Assembly: GCA_048201975.1 (NCBI GenBank)
Contig: DBFBGQ010000043.1
Span: forward strand, 1-21,102
Length of the DNA: 21,102 nt
Direction of reading: 5' to 3'
From: Egerieenecus sp048201975
Lineage (GTDB): Bacteria > Bacillota > Clostridia > Christensenellales > Aristaeellaceae
In this document: one piece after another, positions 1-8,520 of the stretch
How positions within the stretch are numbered: the stretch's first letter is position 1
How the letters are laid out: every line of letters starts with the position of its first letter
The notes under the pieces: model-generated
The model's input: only the letters and a program-made list of their open reading frames with translations
What the model was told of the DNA's origin: nothing
Databases searched by the model: none
Made by a program: the position numbers and the translations under genes

Positions 1-1488
1 CACCAGCAGGAGCGGCTGGAGCAGGCCATGCAAAGCCTGGAGGACAATCTGCAAAAAATCTATTATACGCAGCTGGAAATCATCAACTCGGTGGAGTGCA
101 ACCAATTTATATACATGTATCATGACCTGAATTGGTTTGACCGCTATGCGGTGCAGGATGCGTTGTACGACCGCATTTATTTGCTCCGCGTCAACCAACA
201 GATGATAACGGGTGTGTACATGTATGTGCCCTCCCTGGAAAAAACGATTTCCGACGCGCGGGTCAGCACAGCGACGCCGGCATGGCTGAAAGATACCATC
301 GCTGGACTGCATACGCAGATAGCCCAGATTCCTGAGCTTCCGCAGCGAATTGTCATGCAGGCTTTTACCGCAGATGGGGATGCGGTGCTGGCGACGCTGC
401 TGGATGAAAGGGTGCTCTACGACCAGTTTCAGCAGGTGCTCATCAATGAGAACGCTTCGGTGGAGCTGGTGTGGAATGATGCGGAAACAGTTGAATCCAT
501 TGCGCCGGATTTGACGGTAGAGGGGAAAACGCTGCCGCTGCGTTTGAATTATTTTGCCCAGGAGGACGCCAATGATCAGTTCATCCAGACGACGGTGCAG
601 CTGAGCACGGGTTTTGTCATCGGCGGCGTGCTGATTCTGGCGCTCTGCGTCTTTATCTGGTACAGGCAGAGCTATCTGCCGCTGCATTTGCTGCTGATTG
701 AGGCGTTCAGCCACATGGAGTCCGGTGATTTGAAGTATCGCATTGCGATCAAGCCTTCCTCTCCCTTTCATTCCATTTATGGCAGCTACAACCACATGAT
801 GGATAAAATGGAAGCCTATGTGGAGAAAAAATTGCTTCAGCAGGTGCTGGTCAATCGGGCCAATCTCAAGCAGCTGCAATCGCAGATCAATCCCCACTTT
901 ATGTACAACAGCTACTATGTGCTCTATCGCCTGATCAAGAAAGGCGACCGGGAGAGCAGCATGAAGCTGGCGGAAAACCTGGGACAGTTCTATCAATATA
1001 TCACGCGAAATGCCGACGATGAAAAACGCTTGGGCGAGGAGGTGGAGCACGCCAGCATATACGCTTCCATCCAGAAATTCCGCTTTCAGGATACATTGGA
1101 TGTGGAGATTGAGCGCCCGCCGGAAGGGATCGCCCGCGTCTATGTGCCGCGGCTCATTTTGCAGCCGGTGCTGGAAAACGCATTCAAATACGCCTATGAA
1201 ACCGCGGATGGCGCCATGCGGCTGTGGGTGCATTTTGAGGTGCAAACCCCGTACAATTTCAGCATTCTGGTGGAAAACAGCGGAAACGTGAGCGAAGAAA
1301 CCGTCCGGGAGATTCGTGAAAAGCTGGCGAATACGGATGCCAGGGCGGAAACAACGGCGCTGGTGAATATTCACAGGCGGCTGCAGATTTATTTTGGCCC
1401 GGCCAGCGGCGTGGAGGTGGAGCGCTCCAGTCTGGGCGGCTTGATGATTCGTCTCAGGATAAAGGATGAGCGGGAGGAGGAAGCGTAA
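1..1488 (+). CDS. YesM-type sensor histidine kinase, 5' end cut off by the window
   Basis: Membrane sensor kinase that phosphorylates the response regulator encoded directly downstream. The reading frame is open from base 1, so the ATG at 28 is probably internal and the N-terminal membrane segment lies outside the window. What remains is an extracellular sensor region, one membrane segment (about codons 202-220, ending IWYRQ), a HAMP-like linker (SHMESGDLKYRI), and a His_kinase domain (Pfam PF06580 type). The phospho-acceptor is the His at 895-897 in INPHFMYNS. The HATPase follows, with N-box LQPVLENAFKYAYE and a C-terminal glycine-poor GGLMIRL end. In this family the sensor is usually a Cache-like domain that detects extracellular sugars or a loaded binding protein. 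The ligand cannot be read here, but the nearby importer and GH32 gene suggest a fructo-oligosaccharide. Confident in family, not in ligand. Confidence 0.93.
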   Translation, partial: HQQERLEQAMQSLEDNLQKIYYTQLEIINSVECNQFIYMYHDLNWFDRYAVQDALYDRIYLLRVNQQMITGVYMYVPSLEKTISDARVSTATPAWLKDTIAGLHTQIAQIPELPQRIVMQAFTADGDAVLATLLDERVLYDQFQQVLINENASVELVWNDAETVESIAPDLTVEGKTLPLRLNYFAQEDANDQFIQTTVQLSTGFVIGGVLILALCVFIWYRQSYLPLHLLLIEAFSHMESGDLKYRIAIKPSSPFHSIYGSYNHMMDKMEAYVEKKLLQQVLVNRANLKQLQSQINPHFMYNSYYVLYRLIKKGDRESSMKLAENLGQFYQYITRNADDEKRLGEEVEHASIYASIQKFRFQDTLDVEIERPPEGIARVYVPRLILQPVLENAFKYAYETADGAMRLWVHFEVQTPYNFSILVENSGNVSEETVREIREKLANTDARAETTALVNIHRRLQIYFGPASGVEVERSSLGGLMIRLRIKDEREEEA

Positions 1489-3105
1489 ATGGGGAACGAA
1501 GCGGCGGACAGCATCCGCATACTGGTGGTGGATGACGAGCCCATTAGTGCGGATGAGCTGAGCGAATTGCTTGCGGACGAGCTGCGCGGCTATGGCAATG
1601 TCGCCGTGCGCACGGCCTACAACGCCTCCACCGCAATCAAAATGGTGACGGAGGCTCCATGCGATATATTGATCAGCGATATTCAAATGCCGGGGAAAAC
1701 CGGCCTCGAGCTTGCAAAGGAAGTTCGAGCGCTGGTTCCGGACGTTTGCATCCTGTTTCTCACGGGCTTTGACGACTTCGCCTATGCCTACGAGGCGTTC
1801 CGCCAGAATGCCGTGCACTATCTGCTGAAAACGGAGGGCGATGAGGCGATCCTTCGCGCAGTGCGGGAAACGGTGGACAAGCTGCTGCTGAACCGAAGCG
1901 TGGCGCGGCGCATCTCCGAGGCGGAGCAACGCTATACGCAGATGATCCCGGCGTATCGGAAGGGCGTCTTTTCCACGCTGCTGCAGGGGGTGCCCTGGGA
2001 GCAGGATGCGGAGGAAATACGCGAGCTGTTTCCTGGCGCATGCTACCTGGTGCTTGGAAGAATGGATATGGCCGCCACCGGAGCCATGCGGATGAAATTG
2101 GTGGCGCAATCCTCCGTGCAGCAGATTGTGGAGGACGCCGTGGGGGAAAGCCTGCAATGGTCTGAAACCACGCAAATGGAAACAGAGCTCGTATGGGCGT
2201 TTGCCATGCGCCAGGAGGAGCCGCGCGCAGACGTGCTGTTTCAGCTGATACGCAAGGCGCGAAAGCAACTGGAAGAGCAGTGCGGTGCGCGGCTGTTTTT
2301 TCTGGTGGCGGATACGCCGGTCACGGTGGAGGAACTGGCGGAGAAGTATGGCGAAATGCACAATGCGCTCATGCGCGATGTGGCTCGCGGCGAGGCCGGT
2401 ACGGCCATTCGGCGTTCGATGAAGGCGGTCAACCTGACCGACGAGGCCGCGCAGCGCCAGTATGCGATGCTGCACCGGCAGCTGGACCTGTGCGAGAACG
2501 ATCTGCGCAACAATGCCCTGGAGCTGCTGGAAAAGCATGTGCAGCCTTTGCTGGAGGCGCTGCGGCAGAGCGATGCCCTGGACGCATATGGCTGGGAGTA
2601 CGATGCGCGCCTGATTGCGATGCTGCTGGGGTATGTGAACAGGAACGCGCTTTTTCATCTGTTAGAGAGCGCCGGGGTGCTGGTGTACAAAACCCCTGCG
2701 GAAAACGCGGACGCCATCCAGCGGCTGATCGCTCTATTGCAGGAGGACGCGGAAAAACACATCAATGTGGCGATCAAATCCATTGCGCACGTGGTGATTG
2801 ATTTCATTCATGAACATATTAGCCAGGATATCGGCATCTCCGACCTGGCGGAGGCCACGGGATACAGCGCGGGATACCTGTCCCGTGTTTTTCGTCAGGA
2901 GGAAGGGGTCAGCATTCATGAGTATATGACGATGATGCGCATTGACCTGGCGCGGGAACTGCTGATCAATACCAATTTGCGCGTGTATGAGATTGCGGCA
3001 AGCTGCGGCTATGATAATGCCACCTACTTCATCAAGGTGTTCAAGAACAATACGGGATTCACGCCGCAGGAATTCAAGCAGAATAGCCAGCATCGAGGCC
3101 GGTAA
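1489..3105 (+). CDS. YesN-type response regulator (REC + AraC-family DNA-binding domain)
   Basis: DNA-binding partner of the kinase just upstream. The kinase stop codon directly abuts this ATG, and an AGGAGG lies inside the kinase end, so the two are translationally coupled. Length is 538 residues, normal for the family. The receiver domain spans about residues 9-125, with acidic pair D15/D16, phospho-acceptor D64 in ISDIQMPGKTG and K114 in LLKTE. A poorly conserved middle region follows. The C-terminal AraC double helix-turn-helix runs from about residue 435 (IDFIHEHISQDIGISDLAE) to the end, with the characteristic second-helix segment EIAASCGYDNATYFIKVFK. It likely activates the transporter operon that begins at 3271, whose promoter has a good -10 but no clear -35, as expected for an activator-dependent promoter. 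That target is inference. Confidence 0.95.
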   Translation: MGNEAADSIRILVVDDEPISADELSELLADELRGYGNVAVRTAYNASTAIKMVTEAPCDILISDIQMPGKTGLELAKEVRALVPDVCILFLTGFDDFAYAYEAFRQNAVHYLLKTEGDEAILRAVRETVDKLLLNRSVARRISEAEQRYTQMIPAYRKGVFSTLLQGVPWEQDAEEIRELFPGACYLVLGRMDMAATGAMRMKLVAQSSVQQIVEDAVGESLQWSETTQMETELVWAFAMRQEEPRADVLFQLIRKARKQLEEQCGARLFFLVADTPVTVEELAEKYGEMHNALMRDVARGEAGTAIRRSMKAVNLTDEAAQRQYAMLHRQLDLCENDLRNNALELLEKHVQPLLEALRQSDALDAYGWEYDARLIAMLLGYVNRNALFHLLESAGVLVYKTPAENADAIQRLIALLQEDAEKHINVAIKSIAHVVIDFIHEHISQDIGISDLAEATGYSAGYLSRVFRQEEGVSIHEYMTMMRIDLARELLINTNLRVYEIAASCGYDNATYFIKVFKNNTGFTPQEFKQNSQHRGR

Positions 3106-3115
3106 AGCAAAGGTG

Positions 3116-3154
3116 AACCGCCGTAGCGCCAGGGGAAGCTGCGACGGTTTTTTT
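3116..3154 (+). terminator. Rho-independent terminator after the two-component pair
   Basis: A 12-bp stem (AACCGCCGTAGC at 3116-3127 with GCTGCGACGGTT at 3138-3149, two G-U wobbles) with a 10-base loop is followed directly by a run of seven T. It begins 10 bases after the regulator stop codon and separates the regulator transcript from the transporter operon. Confidence 0.88.
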
Positions 3155-3196
3155 ATGGGACGCAGCTCCAGCAATGCGGTATGCTCGTTTTTTTCC

Positions 3197-3246
3197 ATGA
3201 ATGTCATAAACTTCGGATATATTTCCCAAAAAGGACCTTGTATAAT
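3197..3246 (+). promoter_or_regulatory. Probable activator-dependent promoter of the permease/GH32 operon
   Basis: A consensus -10 hexamer TATAAT lies at 3241-3246. At the expected 16-18 base spacing upstream I find no TTGACA-like hexamer (the bases there are tatatt-like). An inverted repeat ATGA-N3-TCAT at 3197-3207 is centred about 50 bases before the inferred transcript start near 3253, a plausible place for an activator. The inferred leader is very short, about 18 bases, and begins just ahead of the AAAGGAGG at 3256-3263. Control by the upstream AraC-type regulator is inference. Confidence 0.42.
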
Positions 3247-3270
3247 CAAAGTAACAAAGGAGGAAGGACC

Positions 3271-4200
3271 ATGGAGCAAACAATCATCAAGAAAAAGACA
3301 CATGGTTGCAAAAAGCGCTGGCAGGCGGAGTGGCCGTTCCACCTGATGCTGCTTCCGGCTGTGGTACTGGTGCTGGTTTTCAAATACATCCCCATGGGCG
3401 GACTGTGCATCGCGTTCCAGGACTATTCTCCGATTTTCGGGCTGTTCGAGCAGGACTGGATCGGTTTGGAAAACTTTGTCTACGTGTTTTCACTGCCGAC
3501 GTTTTCCAGGGTCATTTACAATACGCTGTTCATCGCCATACTCAAAATCATTGCCGGAATCATCGTTCCTGTGACCTTTGCGCTGCTGCTGAACGAAGTG
3601 CGCAATATCAAATACAAGCGAACGCTGCAAACGGTGGTCTATCTGCCATACTTCATTTCCTGGGTTGCCTTGGCGGGTATTTTTCTGGATGTGCTCAGCT
3701 TGGATGGCGTGGTCAATCAGTTGCTTTCCCGGCTGGGAATACAACCCATTTACTTCCTGGGGGATGAGCGGGTGTTCCCCTATACCATGGTGGTCACGGA
3801 CGTATGGAAAACCTTCGGATGGAACGCCATTGTATACCTGGCGGCGATTACCGGTGTGGATCCCACGCTGTACGAAGCGGCCTACCTGGATGGTGCGGGA
3901 AGATTTCGGCAGGTGCTGCATGTGACGATTCCGACGATCATGCCCATCATCATGCTCATGACCATCCTTTCCATTGGCAACGTGTTGCGGGCGGGCTTTG
4001 ATCAGATATTTAATTTGTATTCTCCCCTGGTGTATTCCACGGGCGATATCATCGACACCTTTGTATATCGCATGGGTATTCTCAGCGCGCAGTTTGGTCC
4101 CGCTACGGCGGTGGGCCTGTTCCAGTCCCTGGTATCCTTTGTGCTCATCACGCTGGGGTATTGGGTGGCGGACCGCTTTGCCGGCTATCGGGTGTTCTGA
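3271..4200 (+). CDS. LplB-like ABC sugar importer permease (CUT1 family)
   Basis: Inner-membrane channel subunit of a carbohydrate ABC importer, 309 residues, pairing with the permease at 4213. It begins with a lysine-rich cytoplasmic tail (EQTIIKKKTHGCKKRW), then the first membrane segment LMLLPAVVLVLVFKYIPMGGL, typical of LplB and YtcP partners. About six hydrophobic segments follow. The EAA loop that contacts the ATPase is EAAYLDGAGRFRQVLHVTIP, from about residue 202. I chose the ATG at 3271 because it has AAAGGAGG seven bases upstream. An in-frame ATG at 3181 would place the promoter -10 inside the gene and has no ribosome binding site. The next gene starts 12 bases after the stop. No ATPase gene lies in the operon. 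Confidence 0.93.
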   Translation: MEQTIIKKKTHGCKKRWQAEWPFHLMLLPAVVLVLVFKYIPMGGLCIAFQDYSPIFGLFEQDWIGLENFVYVFSLPTFSRVIYNTLFIAILKIIAGIIVPVTFALLLNEVRNIKYKRTLQTVVYLPYFISWVALAGIFLDVLSLDGVVNQLLSRLGIQPIYFLGDERVFPYTMVVTDVWKTFGWNAIVYLAAITGVDPTLYEAAYLDGAGRFRQVLHVTIPTIMPIIMLMTILSIGNVLRAGFDQIFNLYSPLVYSTGDIIDTFVYRMGILSAQFGPATAVGLFQSLVSFVLITLGYWVADRFAGYRVF

Positions 4201-4212
4201 GGAGGGAGATAT

Positions 4213-5100
4213 ATGAAGCCAACCACACCGCAACGAATTTTTACAGTCGTCAATTACGTGTTTCTGACGCTGCTGGGACTGCTGTGCCTGATGCCCCTGA
4301 TCAACATCATTGCCCTGTCCTTTTCCTCCAGGAACATGGTGAACGCCGGGCTGGTTACCTTCTGGCCCAAGCAGTTTACGCTTAGCTCCTACACCTACAT
4401 GCTGGAGAAGAGCGGACTTTTCCCGGCGCTGCTGATCACCCTGAAGCGCGTGGTAATCGGTCTGGTAGTCAACCTGGTCATGACCATTCTGGTGGCTTAT
4501 CCGCTGTCCAAGGAAAAGGATGCATTCAAAAGTAGAAAATACTACGTGGGCTTCTTCCTTTTCTCCATGATTTTCAATGGCGGCCTGATTCCTACCTATT
4601 TGCTGATCAAGGAGCTGAAGCTGCTGGACACGCTGTGGGCGCTGATCCTGCCCAACGCGGTAACCATGTATTATGTGCTGCTGATGCTGAACTTCTTCCG
4701 GGGGATCCCTTCCAGCATCGAGGAGGCGGCCACGGTGGATGGCGCCAATCGCTGGCAGACCATGGTGCGAATCTATTTGCCCCTGTCCCTGCCTTCCCTG
4801 GCGACGATTACGCTGTTCATCGTTGTGGGGCACTGGAACGAGTGGTTTGACGGCATGATCTACAACAACAAATCGGTGAATTATCCGCTGATGACCTTTC
4901 TGCAATACCATGTGATCAACTTCAAAACGTCGGATCTGCGCCCGGAGCAAATTGCGGCCAACCCTTCCCTGGCAGATCTGGACGGCCGGGCGATCAAGTC
5001 GGCAGGCATCGTGCTGTGTACGCTGCCCATCCTGTGCTTCTATCCCTTCCTGCAGCGGTACTTTGTTTCGGGAATCGTGATGGGCAGTGTCAAAGGTTGA
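4213..5100 (+). CDS. YtcP-like ABC sugar importer permease (CUT1 family)
   Basis: Second channel subunit, 295 residues, of the same importer as the gene at 3271. A GGAGG ribosome binding site sits just after the preceding stop codon, so the two are co-translated. The N-terminal membrane segment reads YVFLTLLGLLCLMPLINIIALSFS, the usual opening for YtcP-type permeases. The EAA loop is EEAATVDGANRWQTMVRIYLPLSLP, from residue 170. The C-terminus CFYPFLQRYFVSGIVMGSVKG is the conserved family ending. In characterised members (for example the Bacillus rhamnogalacturonan and alginate-type importers) this pair imports oligosaccharides. The substrate here is not set by the permease sequence; the GH32 neighbour suggests fructosides. 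Confidence 0.93.
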   Translation: MKPTTPQRIFTVVNYVFLTLLGLLCLMPLINIIALSFSSRNMVNAGLVTFWPKQFTLSSYTYMLEKSGLFPALLITLKRVVIGLVVNLVMTILVAYPLSKEKDAFKSRKYYVGFFLFSMIFNGGLIPTYLLIKELKLLDTLWALILPNAVTMYYVLLMLNFFRGIPSSIEEAATVDGANRWQTMVRIYLPLSLPSLATITLFIVVGHWNEWFDGMIYNNKSVNYPLMTFLQYHVINFKTSDLRPEQIAANPSLADLDGRAIKSAGIVLCTLPILCFYPFLQRYFVSGIVMGSVKG

Positions 5101-5102
5101 AA

Positions 5103-5118
5103 ATACGCATTTGCGTAT
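5103..5118. promoter_or_regulatory. 16-bp inverted repeat between permease and binding-protein genes
   Basis: ATACGCA and TGCGTAT form a perfect 7-bp dyad around a central TT, placed between the permease stop codon and the AAAGGAGG of the binding-protein gene. It could be a small mRNA hairpin that helps set the level of the binding protein, or a protein operator. No T-run follows, so it is not a terminator. Confidence 0.4.
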
Positions 5119-5141
5119 CAATAAAAAAAGGAGGAGACCCC

Positions 5142-6812
5142 ATGAAGAAGTTTCGGTTGACTCTCATCTTGGCATTGGTTTGCGCGCTGGTGTGCACAAG
5201 CATGGCCTTTGCCGAGGAAAACCTGGATCAGTGGGCCATGGACACGCCGCTGACCGTCACCGTCATGAAGAATCAGAATCCTACCACCGTCAGCTACGCG
5301 GACGGCGAGGAAGCCACGAACAACATTTACTTCAACGCCTACCGGGATCAGCTGGGCATCACCCTGGATTTTCAAATCTACGCCTCAGGTGACGAGTATT
5401 CCCAGAAGCTGACCATGGCCATCGCTTCCGACGATCTGCCGGATTTGATGTATCTGCCCATGGATCAGTATGTGCAGCTGGCAAAGGCTGGCAAGCTGTG
5501 GGATATGGGCCCGGTTCTGGAAGAGTACGCCTCCGACCTGACCAAGCAATGCATCAACTCCGATGGCGGCACGCTGCTGGAAGCTGCAAAGGTGGACGGC
5601 ACGCTGTACTGCGTTCCCACCGGCAACGCGCAGCGCATTCCTTCCCAGTACCTGTGGATTCGCAAGGACTGGCTGACCAATCTGGGCCTGGAGCTCCCGG
5701 AAACCTTTGACGATGTGGTGGAGCTTGCGCGGGCGTTCAAGAACAACGACCCGGACGGCAATGACCAGGATGATACCTGGGGCCTGGGGCTGTGCAACGA
5801 AATGTCCGATTACAGCGGCTTTGGCACGGCGGAGGGCGTGGTAAACGCCTTTGGCGGATCGATTCTCCAACAGATCTGGCTGGAGGATGAGCAGGGCGAG
5901 ATGGTGTACATGCCCACCTCTGCGGGAACCCGCGACGGTCTGGAAGCGCTGGCCGCCATGTTCCAGGAAGGCTTGATCAACGAGGAATTCGGCGTAACCG
6001 ATGCGGATGGCGTGGGCGAAGCGGTGGCCTCCGGCAAGTGCGGCCTGTTCTATGGCGGAGACGGCATCTCCTGGGGATATGGACGCGACGCCATCGCCAA
6101 TGACCCCAACTGCGGTTGGGTGTGCGTCAACGCGCCGGCCAAGGAAGGCGGCATGGCTACAGCCTATTCCTTCATCCAGCTGGAATATGTCTACGCTGTC
6201 AACAAGGATTTTGAGCATCCCGAAGCGCTGGTGAAGCTCATCAATTTCAACAACGACCGCATCAATAGCCCCGAAGCAACGCTGGATTCCCTGGCAATCT
6301 GGGGCGTGAATCCCACGACCGGTATCAATCAGTGCGACTACACCTACGCGCTGGTCGATCCCTACCTGAACAAGGCCATTGGCTACAACACGACCATCGG
6401 CCAGGTGTTCAAGGGCGAGCTGCAGCCCGAGGACCTGATGCCTGAAGCCTACCGGTACTATGAGGGCATCAAGCGCTATGTGGACGAGGGCTGGGACGAG
6501 ACCGGCAGCGCAAATCCCGACGACTTGACCGCGTTCCAGTACGCCATGTGCTGGGGACCTGAATTCGGTTCCTGGACACGGTATCAGGAGCAGAACGATC
6601 AGAACAAGATTGAAACCAGCGTCTATTTCGGCGCCCCCACCAGCACAATGGTGAAGCGTTGGTCCACCTTGCTGGCGCTGCAGGATGAAACCTTCACGAA
6701 GATCATCTCCGGCAGCGAGAGCATCGAGGCCTTTGACTCCTTCGTCTCCCAGTGGAAGTCTCTGGGCGGCGACACCATTGCCGAAGAAATGAAGGAGAAG
6801 CAGGTGCAATAA
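5142..6812 (+). CDS. LplA-like extracellular sugar-binding protein of the ABC importer
   Basis: Captures the oligosaccharide outside the cell and delivers it to the permeases at 3271 and 4213. It has 556 residues, typical of the large binding proteins that pair with LplB/YtcP permeases. The start has AAAGGAGG seven bases upstream. A signal peptide (MKKFRLTLILALVCALVCTSMAFA) ends in an AFA site followed by EEN, as for signal peptidase I. The two cysteines in it do not sit in a proper lipobox, so this protein does not look lipid-anchored. An acidic loop DPDGNDQDD (residues 203-211) resembles a calcium-binding loop common in this family. The C-terminus IISGSESIEAFDSFVSQWKSLGG is the family ending and serves as a reference for the chimera at 15108. 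The ligand is inferred only from the GH32 gene that follows. Confidence 0.93.
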   Translation: MKKFRLTLILALVCALVCTSMAFAEENLDQWAMDTPLTVTVMKNQNPTTVSYADGEEATNNIYFNAYRDQLGITLDFQIYASGDEYSQKLTMAIASDDLPDLMYLPMDQYVQLAKAGKLWDMGPVLEEYASDLTKQCINSDGGTLLEAAKVDGTLYCVPTGNAQRIPSQYLWIRKDWLTNLGLELPETFDDVVELARAFKNNDPDGNDQDDTWGLGLCNEMSDYSGFGTAEGVVNAFGGSILQQIWLEDEQGEMVYMPTSAGTRDGLEALAAMFQEGLINEEFGVTDADGVGEAVASGKCGLFYGGDGISWGYGRDAIANDPNCGWVCVNAPAKEGGMATAYSFIQLEYVYAVNKDFEHPEALVKLINFNNDRINSPEATLDSLAIWGVNPTTGINQCDYTYALVDPYLNKAIGYNTTIGQVFKGELQPEDLMPEAYRYYEGIKRYVDEGWDETGSANPDDLTAFQYAMCWGPEFGSWTRYQEQNDQNKIETSVYFGAPTSTMVKRWSTLLALQDETFTKIISGSESIEAFDSFVSQWKSLGGDTIAEEMKEKQVQ

Positions 6813-6831
6813 GCTTCCATGGCGAATACTG

Positions 6832-6866
6832 GGATGGCGCATTCCTTTCGAATGCGCCATCCTTTT
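6832..6866 (+). terminator. Strong attenuator or terminator hairpin between binding protein and GH32 genes
   Basis: A perfect 13-bp stem (GGATGGCGCATTC at 6832-6844, GAATGCGCCATCC at 6850-6862) with loop CTTTC is followed by TTTT. The T-run is short, so partial read-through is likely. This would give more binding protein than GH32 enzyme from one transcript. The position also argues against the in-frame ATG at 6819 as the GH32 start. Confidence 0.85.
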
Positions 6867-6884
6867 GTGAAAGGAGCAACCGAT

Positions 6885-8348
6885 ATGTCCGAGCTGTTGC
6901 GAAGGGCGCAGCGCACGCTGGAGCAATCGCATGAAAGCGTCAACGGGGAATTCCGGCCCAGGTATCATCTTTGCGTTCCTTCCGGATGGCTGAACGATCC
7001 CAATGGCTTCGGGTTTTACCAGGGACGCTATCACCTGTTTTATCAATACCATCCCTATGCGCCGGTATGGGGTCCCATGCATTGGGGACACTGGAGCAGC
7101 GAGGACCTGCTGCACTGGCGGGTGGAGCCGGTGGCCTTGGCGCCGGACCAGCCCTATGATGCGGAGGGGTGTTTTTCCGGCACGTCGCTGGAGGCGGACG
7201 GCGTGTTTTACCTGGTGTATACGGGCGTGTCAAAGCGGGAGGGCGACGGCGCCTGCGTGCAGCAGCAGTGCCTTGCCATGAGCCGCGACGGCATTCATTT
7301 TGAAAAATACGCCGGGAATCCCATCATCTCCAGCGACATGCTGCCCCCGGGCGCGGCGCCGCAGGATTTTCGGGATCCCAAGGTGTTCCGCGACGCGGAG
7401 GGATTTCATCTGGTTGCGGCATCCCGTGGAAACAGCGGCGGACAGCTTCTGCGCTATTCCTCGGCGGATATGATCCATTGGCGGTATGATGGGGTATTCC
7501 TAGAGGGCCTGGGCGATATGGCAGAATGCCCCGATACCTTTGCGCAGGATGGACAGACGGTTGTGGTCGCTTGCCTGATGAATGCGGACGAGAAGCGCTA
7601 CGGATGCAAGCAGCCTGTGGTATACGCTGCGGGACGTGTGTGTGGGGGTAGGTTCCAACCGGCGCACCCCTTCCGGACGGTGGATCAGGGGATGGATTTC
7701 TATGCGCCGCAGACCCTGGCACTGCATGACGGACGGCAGGTGATGATTGGTTGGGCGTATACCTGGGCACATCATTGGCCGATTCCGTCCCATGGCTGGG
7801 CTGGCATGATGACTCTGCCCAGGGAGTGCCGCCTGCTTGCGGGGAGGATGGAGCAACGGCCGCTGCGGGAGCTGGCGCAGTTCCGGCGCGGACCTGGCGC
7901 ACAGGAGCCTCCGAGAGAGATCCAGGACTGCTGCCAGCAGCTTCGCGCCTGCGCAGGTCCTTGCAAGGAGATCCGGCTGACGGTCCGGTTGGCAGAGGAT
8001 GCGCGCATGGGCCTTTCTCTCATGGAAAGCTCTGGGGAGCGGGTGCTGCTAACTTATGATGCGGCGCAGCAAAGCCTGCGGCTGGACACAGCGTTCAGCG
8101 GCTACGCCATGGCGGAAGATCCGGAGCAAACGTGCTGGCAACAGTGCCAGGCGTGGGCGCCCCTGCAGGACGGCCTGCTGACCTTGCATATTTTTGTGGA
8201 TGTTTCCATCCTGGAAATTTACGTGAACGACGGACAGGCCGTTATGACAGCGCTGGCATTTCCAAGGGAAAAGGAGTATGGCGTATCCCTCGCCATGGAA
8301 GGTTCAGGGTCCCTGGTGGCTTGCCAGAGCTGGGAAATAGGAATGTAA
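6885..8348 (+). CDS. GH32 family beta-fructosidase (sucrose-6-phosphate hydrolase / fructan hydrolase type)
   Basis: Hydrolyses terminal beta-fructosyl bonds in sucrose, sucrose-phosphate or short fructans. It has 487 residues and no signal peptide, so it acts in the cytoplasm on imported sugar. Active-site motifs are clear: nucleophile D38 in WLNDPNG, transition-state Asp D164 in FRDPKVF, and acid/base E214 in MAECPD. The C-terminal beta-sandwich (from about residue 330) ends in LTLHIFVDVSILEIYVNDGQAVMT, the usual GH32 ending. The start at 6885 has AAAGGAG eight bases upstream and lies just past a terminator hairpin. No PTS or fructokinase gene is visible, so I favour hydrolysis of ABC-imported fructosides over sucrose-6-phosphate. 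Whether it is exo-fructanase or invertase cannot be told from sequence. Confidence 0.94.
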   Translation: MSELLRRAQRTLEQSHESVNGEFRPRYHLCVPSGWLNDPNGFGFYQGRYHLFYQYHPYAPVWGPMHWGHWSSEDLLHWRVEPVALAPDQPYDAEGCFSGTSLEADGVFYLVYTGVSKREGDGACVQQQCLAMSRDGIHFEKYAGNPIISSDMLPPGAAPQDFRDPKVFRDAEGFHLVAASRGNSGGQLLRYSSADMIHWRYDGVFLEGLGDMAECPDTFAQDGQTVVVACLMNADEKRYGCKQPVVYAAGRVCGGRFQPAHPFRTVDQGMDFYAPQTLALHDGRQVMIGWAYTWAHHWPIPSHGWAGMMTLPRECRLLAGRMEQRPLRELAQFRRGPGAQEPPREIQDCCQQLRACAGPCKEIRLTVRLAEDARMGLSLMESSGERVLLTYDAAQQSLRLDTAFSGYAMAEDPEQTCWQQCQAWAPLQDGLLTLHIFVDVSILEIYVNDGQAVMTALAFPREKEYGVSLAMEGSGSLVACQSWEIGM

Positions 8349-8364
8349 GAACAAGACCGACTGC

Positions 8365-8385
8365 CTCCCGGGAGCGTTCCGGGAG
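8365..8385 (+). other. GC-rich hairpin just after the GH32 gene
   Basis: CTCCCGGGA and TTCCGGGAG form a 9-bp stem (one G-U pair) with a 3-base loop, 17 bases after the stop codon. No T-run follows, so it may protect the mRNA 3' end rather than terminate. Confidence 0.45.
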
Positions 8386-8456
8386 ACGCGCCGGCATGAG
8401 GAAAACCCATACATAGGATGCATCGAACCCGCGGAGGTTCAGCAATGAAAACAAGG

Positions 8457-8501
8457 AAGCCGCGGTTCCAGGCAGATGGATTGCCTGGGGCCGCGGCTTT
8501 T
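8457..8501. terminator. Terminator between convergent genes
   Basis: A two-part stem: AAGCCGCGG (8457-8465) pairs with CCGCGGCTT (8491-8499), and inner CCAGGC pairs with GCCTGG around a 9-base loop. A short T-run follows on the plus strand (8498-8501). It lies between the plus-strand GH32 gene and the minus-strand PHP gene that ends at 8521, so it may stop transcription from both sides. Confidence 0.8.
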
Positions 8502-8520
8502 CTGGCGGATCGTATGGCGC

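Noticed and set aside
3490..5121. Long minus-strand open frame (543 codons) opposite the two permease genes
   Set aside because: It is antisense to two clear permease genes, has a low-complexity Gln/His/Arg-rich translation and no domain. It is a by-product of GC-rich codon use.
5385..7115. Minus-strand open frame of 576 codons opposite the binding-protein and GH32 genes
   Set aside because: Runs across two sense genes and the terminator between them, and its translation resembles no protein family.
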